From NCBI GenBank assembly GCA_002316595.1, contig DCDV01000004.1:354308-400649 (forward strand): a DNA stretch of 46,342 nucleotides, read 5' to 3'. This stretch comes from Mageeibacillus sp. UBA1046. Lineage in GTDB: Bacteria > Bacillota > Clostridia > Saccharofermentanales > DTU023. The position numbers were made by a program, and so were the translations under genes. Within the stretch, counting starts at the first letter, position 1. Each line of letters begins with the position of its first letter. Positions 9,072 through 16,458 of this stretch are shown here, piece by piece. The notes under the pieces were generated by a model. It did no database searches, was not told the origin of the DNA, and worked only from the letters and a program-made list of their open reading frames with translations.

Positions 9072-10148
9072 ATGAAGATTACAGTCATTGGCGCAGGGAA
9101 CTCAGGATTGGCGATGGCGGCTCATTTGGCTCTCACAAATAATGACGTCACCTTATGGAACAGGTCAGCTGAGAATATTGCGTCTCTTAAAAACTCAAAA
9201 ACCATACAGGCAATAGGGAAGATCAATGGTAATGCCCGGCTGACTGAGGTGACAGATGAAATCGAAGTCGCGCTGGCAGATCCTGATTTAGTTCTTGTTG
9301 CTACGCCTGCGCTTGCTCATCGTGAGCTGGCAATATTAATCGGCAGACATCTGCGTAAGGACTGTATTATTGTGCTGAATCCGGGGCGAACCTGCGGAGC
9401 GATTGATTTCAGCCATTATTACTGTCTGCAGAATAATCCGATAACCCCGGAAATCGCTGAAACTCAAACAGTAATGCACACTTGCCGCAAACTGGCTCCG
9501 GACAAGGTTAGAATCCTGGCGGTAAAAGATTCTATTTATCTGGCCGGATTGGGTAATCTGAGCAACGCAAAAATAGTTGACAGCCTCCCCGAAGCCATGC
9601 GAGAACACTTTGTTCCGGCAGCGTCTATGATCCAGACTTCGATCGGCAATGTCGGCATGATCCTGCATTGCACACCCTTGCTTCTTAATAGCGGCTGGAC
9701 AGAAAATCCTGACTTCACTTTTAGGTACTACACCGATTGCATAACCCCTCACATTGCCGCCTTCATCGAAGAGATTGACAAGGAACGCTTAGAGATAGCA
9801 GAAGCTATGGGATACATTGTCTTGAGCACTCAGGATTGGTGCTACCGCAGCTATCATACAGAATACGTTGAGGGGGAAACTCTATACGATGTAATTAACA
9901 AGACTGCTGTGTATCATGATATTGACGCTCCTTCCAGCCTGCACCACCGTTATATACTGGAAGATGTTCCTTATGGTCTGGTACCATTGGAAATGCTGGG
10001 CAGGTTAATGAATGTCGATACCCCCTATACCTCATTAATTGTTGATCTGGCCAGCAAACTGCTGCGAATAGACTTCCGCGCTACCGGCAGAAATCTGAAG
10101 GGAATTAATTTGCAAAGAATATACTCTGCCCTGCTAAGGCAAGATTAA
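9072..10148 (+). CDS. NAD/NADP octopine/nopaline (opine) dehydrogenase family protein
   Basis: Opine dehydrogenases catalyse NAD(P)H-dependent reductive condensation of an amino acid with a 2-oxoacid, or the reverse oxidation. The N-terminus is a Rossmann fold with GAGNSG at residues 7-12 and an NMP-like VLVATPALAH region. The C-terminal half is helical, with IGNVGMILHCTPLLLN, the segment expected to hold the family's active-site His. The 358-residue length fits the family. The start ATG follows a GAGGAA ribosome site. It is the first gene of a four-gene plus-strand run. Anaerobic bacteria often carry such genes near amino-acid degradation genes; the actual substrate cannot be read from sequence. 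Its last codons form the first unit of a tandem repeat. Confidence 0.85.
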   Translation: MKITVIGAGNSGLAMAAHLALTNNDVTLWNRSAENIASLKNSKTIQAIGKINGNARLTEVTDEIEVALADPDLVLVATPALAHRELAILIGRHLRKDCIIVLNPGRTCGAIDFSHYYCLQNNPITPEIAETQTVMHTCRKLAPDKVRILAVKDSIYLAGLGNLSNAKIVDSLPEAMREHFVPAASMIQTSIGNVGMILHCTPLLLNSGWTENPDFTFRYYTDCITPHIAAFIEEIDKERLEIAEAMGYIVLSTQDWCYRSYHTEYVEGETLYDVINKTAVYHDIDAPSSLHHRYILEDVPYGLVPLEMLGRLMNVDTPYTSLIVDLASKLLRIDFRATGRNLKGINLQRIYSALLRQD

Positions 10149-10160
10149 AACGTTCTGAGG

Positions 10161-10240
10161 CAGATTAAGGCGCCCTGCTGAGGCTGATTAAGACACCCTG
10201 CTGTGGCTGATTAAGGCGCTCTGCTGTGGCTGATTAAAGC
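10161..10240 (+). repeat. 23-bp tandem repeat after the opine dehydrogenase gene
   Basis: Three full 23-bp units (10161, 10184, 10207) and a partial fourth (10230-10240), each with a GATTAA core and mostly CTGCTG(A/T)GG. The end of the upstream gene, with its GATTAA stop, aligns as a diverged unit zero (about 10136-10157). Because 23 is not a multiple of three, successive TAA triplets fall in rotating frames. Confidence 0.85.
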
Positions 10241-10291
10241 AAGAAAAAACACTACTCTTCCCTGAAAAGAAAATCCGATGGGAGCACATGA

Positions 10292-12205
10292 ATGGTTACT
10301 TCTCAACATAAAACAATTTTTGGTTTCATCAAGCCTGCCAATGACGCTCATACTTTAGGACTGCAATCAGCGGCTGAGACGCTGAGGGAATGCGGCTATC
10401 GCGTAGCAGTTGCAGAGCCCAGGGTACAGGAAGCCTTGAGTCATTACAGTGATACTGCTGCCAGAAGAGTGATTATTGACTGGATAAAAACTGAAAGAAT
10501 CAGCCGGCTGGGCTTAAGTTATCGTCTTGATCAGGCTGATGCAGTCAATATGGTAGGTTATCTCTATGAGGAACTGAAGAACAACGGCTTAATGTCTTTT
10601 CAAGACGGGCCTGTAGAAGCCATCTTCTTTGGCGGCCTGCCTCAAACTTGTCAGATCATTCAAAGGGAATTTAAGGGATCTGTTGTCTGTTTCCAAGGTG
10701 GTGAATCTATCAGTGAAACACTGGAACTAATGGAAGTCCCTCTGGACCTTATCCCTAAAACCATATTGGAAGTGGGAAAATATGATGATTCTCTCATGCA
10801 ATTTGGCAGGGAAATCGTCGCTTCGGCACAATACAGGGGAGAAAGAGCCAGAGTCCCTCTAAGTTACCCTGAGCATGGTACCAGAAGCGACACCTTGCTC
10901 AAGAGAATGAATGCAGTCCGGAATTCCGACTCGGATTTTCTTGGTCAAATACCATTGATACGTGCCCATGTGGGTCCTTATTCTTCTGAGCAGGATCGTC
11001 CGGAGGCAGTGCGTGAATGCGGAGATTGGTGCAAACAGCTGGCGCAGGCGGGTTTTCTGGATATTCTTTCTCTGGGGACTTCGCAGCTGAGTCAGTCTAA
11101 TTTTGGTGAAGACTGGACGGGAAGAATTAATGGCGGCGGTGTGCCGATAAACTCAATCGCCGATCTTCATTACATATATGAAGCTGCCAGACCAATGCTG
11201 GTAAGAACTTATGCAGGGACGAAGAATATTCCCGGCTTAGCGAAGATATATGAGTACTCTATTAACATCTGCTGGCATGCGCTGTCGCTCTGGTGGTTCA
11301 ATAAATTGGACGGCAGAGGCCCTTACGATCTGTATCCGAATTTACAAGAACATATTAAGACTATACGTTATATCGCCTCGACCGATAAACCCTTTGAGGC
11401 TAATGTCCCGCACCACTTCGCCTTCCGCGGGTCTGATGATATAACTTATGCCGTAACCGCTTATCTGGCAGCCAGGCTGGCAAAGAACCTGGGAATAAGG
11501 ACCTTCGTACTGCAAAACATGCTAAACACTCCCAGAAGCACCTGGGGTGTGCAGGACTTGGCAAAATCCAGAGCCATGCTGCATTTAGTGCGCAGTCTGG
11601 AGGACGATCAATTCAAAGTTATTTTGCAGCCCCGAGCCGGTCTCGACTATTTCAAACCCGATCTTGACGAGGCTAGAGCCCAATTGGCAGCAGTAACCTG
11701 TCTTATGGATGATATTGAGCCCGATAACATGTCCGGCCCTTCGATAATTCATGTCGTAAGCTATTCTGAAGCCTCGCATCTGGCTACGCCGGACATCATT
11801 AACGAGAGCGTCCAAATTACCCTTCATGCTTTACAAAAATACCGTCAAGCCAGACTTAGAGGTATGATTGATGATATGACAATGAATGAGGAGGTGCTGG
11901 CCCGGGAAGCTGCTTTGTATAATGACTCTAAAGCAATGATTCAAGGACTGGAACAGATGATTCCGGACCTCTATTCTGCAGAAGGTTTATATAAAATATT
12001 CATAGCAGGATTCCTGCCTGTGCCTTATCTTTGGCATGAGGCACAGGAATACAATCATGCTAGAAGCGTTAAAACCAAAGCACTGCGCGGAGCGACAGTA
12101 GTAATTGATAAAAAGGGCGATGTTATGCCGGTGGAGGAACGCCTGTCACAGGCAGCAAAGAATTTATCCGATGCTGAATATTACTTACAACAGCAAATGA
12201 TTTAA
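10292..12205 (+). CDS. Cobalamin-binding-domain protein, possible B12-dependent mutase-like enzyme
   Basis: The N-terminal 140 or so residues look like a B12-binding domain: DAHTLG at residues 18-23 matches the DxHxxG base-off/His-on motif, a Ser/Leu pair follows near residues 76-79 and GG at 114-115, with spacing close to that of B12 mutases. The remaining 490 residues resemble the barrel part of glutamate-mutase-like enzymes only in a general way (segments IRAHVGPYSS, VRTYAGTKN, FVLQNMLNTPRS). I cannot assign it to glutamate mutase, an aminomutase or methylmalonyl-CoA mutase. The start follows GGGAG by 7 bases. It is 143 bp after the opine dehydrogenase and 31 bp before the FAD gene. No cobalamin riboswitch is visible upstream. 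Confidence 0.65.
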   Translation: MVTSQHKTIFGFIKPANDAHTLGLQSAAETLRECGYRVAVAEPRVQEALSHYSDTAARRVIIDWIKTERISRLGLSYRLDQADAVNMVGYLYEELKNNGLMSFQDGPVEAIFFGGLPQTCQIIQREFKGSVVCFQGGESISETLELMEVPLDLIPKTILEVGKYDDSLMQFGREIVASAQYRGERARVPLSYPEHGTRSDTLLKRMNAVRNSDSDFLGQIPLIRAHVGPYSSEQDRPEAVRECGDWCKQLAQAGFLDILSLGTSQLSQSNFGEDWTGRINGGGVPINSIADLHYIYEAARPMLVRTYAGTKNIPGLAKIYEYSINICWHALSLWWFNKLDGRGPYDLYPNLQEHIKTIRYIASTDKPFEANVPHHFAFRGSDDITYAVTAYLAARLAKNLGIRTFVLQNMLNTPRSTWGVQDLAKSRAMLHLVRSLEDDQFKVILQPRAGLDYFKPDLDEARAQLAAVTCLMDDIEPDNMSGPSIIHVVSYSEASHLATPDIINESVQITLHALQKYRQARLRGMIDDMTMNEEVLAREAALYNDSKAMIQGLEQMIPDLYSAEGLYKIFIAGFLPVPYLWHEAQEYNHARSVKTKALRGATVVIDKKGDVMPVEERLSQAAKNLSDAEYYLQQQMI

Positions 12206-12236
12206 TAATAAATAGTGACTGCCAAAGTATGGAGAT

Positions 12237-13703
12237 ATGCCGACAAGAGAAGAAAAACAGAAAATCGCAATCATAGGAGGAGGGCTGACCGGTCTGGTTG
12301 CAGGGTACAGGCTCAGCGAGAGCGGCTTCAATGTCCATATTTTTGAGGCGGAGACAGATTTGGGGGGCATGATCAGAGGAATAAAAATATTCCCTGATCA
12401 TGTGACTGTTGACTCCATCAAGGATGATCTTGGCAGTTCCGATCCCACTGATTATGGCCCTGGCAGTTCTGACTCCATCAAGGATGATCTTGGCAGTTCT
12501 GATGCCAATAATTCTGATCTTGGCTATATAGATAATATTTACCACCATCTTTTTACCAGTGACAGTTATCTCTTACAGCTATTAGATGATCTGGAGCTTA
12601 AGTCTCGCCTGCAATGGAAGACGGCGGCTAACGCTCTCATGTACGAATATAAACTTTATCCCTTTTCTACCCCGTTGGATTTACTGAACTTCAAACCGCT
12701 GCCTTTTTCTCAGCGTCTTCGTACAGGCTTTTCTGTACTGAAGGCGTCCCGTCTGAAAAACTGGCAGCCTCTCGAAGATGAACTTGCTTCCGACTGGCTC
12801 AGGAGGAATTGCGGCGAAGAAGCCTGGCGAATCCTCTGGCGTCCACTTTTGCGCTCGAAATTCGGATCTGATGCTGCAGATATCTCCGCTGTCTGGATTT
12901 GGAATAAATTCAAGCTGAGAGGCAGCTCCCGGGAAGGCAGCAAGGAAAAACTTGGCTATCTTGAAGGCGGCTTCCAGCAGATTGCTGACAGGCTTATGGA
13001 GAAGATCACTGAAAATGGCGGGCAGGTCAAACCCGGTCAGAGAGTGACAAAGATTGTACGTCATAATTTTCTGGACGGGAGAAGTCAATTCAGAGTGAGG
13101 ACTGAAACGGAAACTTGTGCTCATTCTTTTGATCAGATTATCTGTACGATGGCTGCTGAACCTTTTCTGCAGATAGCCTCTGATCTGATAGATTCCTCTG
13201 AGTATCTGGACAAATTATCCTGCAGTGAATACAAGGCAAATCTTTGTTTGAGTGTGGTTTATGAAAAACCACTCTCTCCCTGGTATTGGACAACAATATG
13301 CGATGATCTTCCCTTTGTAGTTGCTGTCGAGCAGGACAACCTGAGTCGAAATCCATTAAAAGATGGATATCTGATCTATCTTTCCGGATATCTCGGAGTG
13401 GAAGAAGAGATCTGGCAGAAATCCGACCGGGATATAACAAATGAATTTATTCGGGCGGCAGCAAAGGCTTTTCCCGGCGCAAAGAATAATAAAGTATTAG
13501 CCAGCAGACTAGTGCGCACCAGGTATTCTCAACCGGTGATTAAACGTCATTACAGCAAAAACATGCCGGAAATTAAGACACCGGTTCCGGGTCTGTGGCT
13601 GGCCGGAATGGCCCAGATCTATCCTGAAGATCGCGGTATGAACTATGCATTACGCCTGGCGGAAGATGTCGCTGCGGCTGTCATGGGCGGAGAAAATGAC
13701 TAG
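12237..13703 (+). CDS. FAD-dependent oxidoreductase (amine oxidase/protoporphyrinogen oxidase-like fold)
   Basis: Flavoprotein with the dinucleotide motif GGGLTG at residues 14-19, an acidic strand end (IFEAETDLGG), and a C-terminal FAD segment GLWLAGMAQIYPEDRGMNYAL. The motif YHHLF near residue 100 is typical of UDP-galactopyranose-mutase-like and related flavoproteins that often sit in cell-surface glycan clusters. Residues 59-96 are an extra segment built from repeats (DSIKDDLGSSD twice), placed just before YHHLF where relatives have a short link. The GGAG ahead of the ATG is only two bases away, which is poor, but no other in-frame start keeps the FAD motif. It overlaps the next gene by 8 bp. 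Substrate unknown. Confidence 0.8.
   Translation: MPTREEKQKIAIIGGGLTGLVAGYRLSESGFNVHIFEAETDLGGMIRGIKIFPDHVTVDSIKDDLGSSDPTDYGPGSSDSIKDDLGSSDANNSDLGYIDNIYHHLFTSDSYLLQLLDDLELKSRLQWKTAANALMYEYKLYPFSTPLDLLNFKPLPFSQRLRTGFSVLKASRLKNWQPLEDELASDWLRRNCGEEAWRILWRPLLRSKFGSDAADISAVWIWNKFKLRGSSREGSKEKLGYLEGGFQQIADRLMEKITENGGQVKPGQRVTKIVRHNFLDGRSQFRVRTETETCAHSFDQIICTMAAEPFLQIASDLIDSSEYLDKLSCSEYKANLCLSVVYEKPLSPWYWTTICDDLPFVVAVEQDNLSRNPLKDGYLIYLSGYLGVEEEIWQKSDRDITNEFIRAAAKAFPGAKNNKVLASRLVRTRYSQPVIKRHYSKNMPEIKTPVPGLWLAGMAQIYPEDRGMNYALRLAEDVAAAVMGGEND
12411..12503 (+). repeat. 60-bp-period in-frame repeat inside the FAD oxidoreductase gene
   Basis: Two 33-bp copies (12411-12443 and 12471-12503) differ at one base and are separated by 27 bp that share the GGCAGTTCT end. 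The period of 60 is a multiple of three, so the reading frame is kept and DSIKDDLGSSD is encoded twice. Confidence 0.9.
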
Positions 13704-16275
13704 CATGACCGGGAGTAAACAATGGCTGCCTGCTTTTTCTCTATTGTTGGTTGTAATCTTAGCTCCGGTACTTCTTGGATCCGATGCTTCATATTTTTTG
13801 GTCTGGTGGTTAATCTGGACTCTCTCAGGATTGATTTTCTGGCCTCTTGCTGACCGCTTTATTCCTACTGCAGACGGCGGCTTCGCTCTGGCAAAAATTC
13901 TAGGACCCATACTCATTACCCTGACGGTTACCTGGCTTTGCACCCCCGGGTTCTTGCCATTTACTCGTTTATCTTTACTGGCTGTCTTCATTGCTGCAGC
14001 TATTTTAATTTGGGGACTGCCTCAGTTCAAAAGGAAATTTTTCGAGAGAATTTCCTCAGATATAAATCCTCGTCTGATTATTGCAGAAGAGCTGATCTTC
14101 GCCTTGATTCTATTGCTCTGGACTTTTGCTCGCGGGCTTAAACCTGAGCTGGACAGTCTTGAGAAAATGATGAACATAGGCTTTATTAACAGCCTTTGGC
14201 GCAGTGATACCTTGCCGGCATTAGATATGTGGTTCGCAGGCGGTACAATAAATTACTATTATGGCGGTCACATCCTGACTGCCATAATGATGAAGATCAG
14301 CAACATCCAAACACAAATATCCTATAACCTTGCTCTCGCTTCAACAATGGCTCTGACCGGGTGTTTGAGCTTTTCTCTGGGTTTTAACCTTCTGCAGCCG
14401 CACTGCCGGGAGAAAAAGAGATATGTCCCATGGATATCAGGCGGATTAGTCTCTCTATTAGTGACTTTCGGTGGGAATGGACATTCTTTCTGGTACGATC
14501 CCGGCTCACCTGCCTTCCCTTTATTTCAGAGGATCACGCGGCTGCTGCCGTCAGAGGCTGGAGAAATCGGCAGCTTCTGGTTCTCTGATTCTACGCGTTA
14601 TATTGGTCATAATCCCCCGGTTGAAGATTTCACTATTCATGAATTCCCTTACTATTCTTTTCTGGTTGCTGATCTGCATGCGCATCTTCTTAATCTTGCC
14701 TGTGTGCTGGGGTTGTTGATTATTTTAGTCGCTGCCTGGCAAAGCGGCTGGCTGAGAGATACTGCTGAAATCTGGAACAGAAAACTGCTTCTTCCGGCAG
14801 GAGATGATGAAAGCAGCAAAGAAATCAGACAAAATCCTGCTCTCGCAGAAATTAAGAATTCGTTGCTGGATCGCCGCATCTGGCTTTTATCTGCCTTCTT
14901 AGCCTCTTTTATGATGACTAATTATTGGGATTTCATCATCTACTTCGCTGTGATCGCCTGGCTAAGCTGGATGAGTACTCATGATACCGGGCTCCCTTTA
15001 CTTAGTTTGCGGGGTTTACCTGTCAAAATCATTCAGATTATGTCAGTAATTTTGCCTTTCCTTCTGCTGCAATCCCCATGGCTGACAGTTATTACGCTTT
15101 TGCTCAGCGCCTTGCTCAGCCATCTTTTACTGGCAGTTGCTGCTGACCGCATCTGTTATGCCGCCAGCAAAGCTTCTGCCCTGTTTGCCTTGGCACATTT
15201 GCTGGCTCTCCCCTTCAATCTGAACTTTTCCGCCATCAGCAAAACAATAAAACTGACAGATCGACACACCTCACCATTTCAATTTTTGATCGTTTGGGGA
15301 GTGCTTATCAGCGCAGGGCTTATCTGGTGGCTGAGTGAGATAATATCGTCACGACACAAAAGAAAGGCTGCCGGAAGAGATCGCGCTGAGGATACTTCTG
15401 AAGATGAATTTCTTGTTGAGACGTACAAGCAGGGAGAATTCTCTCAATGGCATTCGGGAAGAATATTACTGGCAGCCTTATTTACAGCTGCATTATTCTT
15501 GCTTATAGTGCCTGAGACAGTCTATGTACAAGATATTTATGGTGTCGCCTATCAGCGGTCTAACACTATGTTCAAATTCACTTACCAGGCTTTCGTCTTG
15601 CTGATGATTGTCTGGGGAGCAGGTATTGGCAGATTATTAGTAATCCCGCGAAAGAATCAGACAAAGATAGCGTTACTTGTCCTGACAGTGTTTGTTATTG
15701 TGCCGCTCTGGTATCCGTTTGCAGCGACAGAGCAATGGCTTGGGGAGTTCAGGAAGGAAAACTATCAGACATTAGACGGCACAGTTCCTTTGCGCAGTAA
15801 AGATTCCGTACAAATACCCGGCGACAACAACGACGAGCTTAGATCATATTTTGCGCTGATTGACTGGATCAACGAGAATGTTGAGGGGCAGCCAACTATT
15901 GTTGAGGCAGTCTCGGAAAGTTATTCAGACTATAATCTTGTTTCTGCCTTTACCGGATTGCCCGCCGTTGTTGGCTGGCCAACCCATGAATGGTTGTGGA
16001 GGCAAACTCAGGATGACCCGGATGCCTGGACCTTATCAGTGTGGCCGCGCGTTACTGAAGTAAGACAAATCTATACCGAAGCCGACCGGGACTTAATCAG
16101 GGACATCCTGCGCAAATATGAGGTGGAATATATAGTTATCGGGGCTTTGGAACGTTCATTATACAGTGATATCAGTGAAAATCCGGTTCCTAACGAGAAA
16201 TTTTTAAGATCACTTGGTGAGGCAGTTTATGATCAGGCGGAAACGACACTGATTAGAATTGAAGACTTCAATTGA
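13696..16275 (+). CDS. Large DUF2298/YYY-domain integral membrane protein
   Basis: About 859 residues with many hydrophobic segments from the N-terminus on, the signature INYYYGGH near residue 190 that defines the DUF2298 (Chlor_Arch_YYY) family, a luminal-type HEFPYYSFLVADLHAH motif, and a soluble C-terminal part ending in YIVIGALERSLY. Family members are found mainly in Chloroflexi, Archaea and some Firmicutes. They resemble GT-C membrane glycosyltransferases in layout, but activity is unproven. I chose the ATG at 13696, just after GGCGGAG and overlapping the FAD gene; an in-frame start at 13645 would need a longer, non-hydrophobic lead without a ribosome site. It is the last gene of the operon, facing a bidirectional terminator. 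Confidence 0.85.
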   Translation: MTSMTGSKQWLPAFSLLLVVILAPVLLGSDASYFLVWWLIWTLSGLIFWPLADRFIPTADGGFALAKILGPILITLTVTWLCTPGFLPFTRLSLLAVFIAAAILIWGLPQFKRKFFERISSDINPRLIIAEELIFALILLLWTFARGLKPELDSLEKMMNIGFINSLWRSDTLPALDMWFAGGTINYYYGGHILTAIMMKISNIQTQISYNLALASTMALTGCLSFSLGFNLLQPHCREKKRYVPWISGGLVSLLVTFGGNGHSFWYDPGSPAFPLFQRITRLLPSEAGEIGSFWFSDSTRYIGHNPPVEDFTIHEFPYYSFLVADLHAHLLNLACVLGLLIILVAAWQSGWLRDTAEIWNRKLLLPAGDDESSKEIRQNPALAEIKNSLLDRRIWLLSAFLASFMMTNYWDFIIYFAVIAWLSWMSTHDTGLPLLSLRGLPVKIIQIMSVILPFLLLQSPWLTVITLLLSALLSHLLLAVAADRICYAASKASALFALAHLLALPFNLNFSAISKTIKLTDRHTSPFQFLIVWGVLISAGLIWWLSEIISSRHKRKAAGRDRAEDTSEDEFLVETYKQGEFSQWHSGRILLAALFTAALFLLIVPETVYVQDIYGVAYQRSNTMFKFTYQAFVLLMIVWGAGIGRLLVIPRKNQTKIALLVLTVFVIVPLWYPFAATEQWLGEFRKENYQTLDGTVPLRSKDSVQIPGDNNDELRSYFALIDWINENVEGQPTIVEAVSESYSDYNLVSAFTGLPAVVGWPTHEWLWRQTQDDPDAWTLSVWPRVTEVRQIYTEADRDLIRDILRKYEVEYIVIGALERSLYSDISENPVPNEKFLRSLGEAVYDQAETTLIRIEDFN

Positions 16276-16370
16276 TAAATATCTTCCCGGCAGTCAGACA
16301 ACAATTATTTCTGTGCTTTTTCAGGGCAAGTTCCGCCGGTAACCGGAAAAAAGATCTTGACGGGCAGTAA

Positions 16371-16403
16371 AAAGCTCCTTCTCGAAATCTCAGAAGGAGC
16401 TTT
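16371..16403. terminator. Bidirectional terminator between convergent genes
   Basis: Perfect 12-bp stem (16371-16382 with 16392-16403) and a 9-base loop, A-rich on one side and T-rich on the other. It serves the DUF2298 gene from the left and the LysM protein gene from the right. Confidence 0.75.
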
Positions 16404-16458
16404 AAATCTCTGAATGATATTACTTAATTCATTTCAATTTAGCTTATTTAAATCAGTA

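Noticed and set aside
10149..10291. Small gene between the opine dehydrogenase and the B12 protein
   Set aside because: The gap is tandem repeat with stops in all frames.
12123..12548. Repeat-containing 141-residue frame on the minus strand
   Set aside because: It is antisense to the FAD oxidoreductase and B12 genes, has no ribosome site, and its repeats simply mirror those of the real gene.
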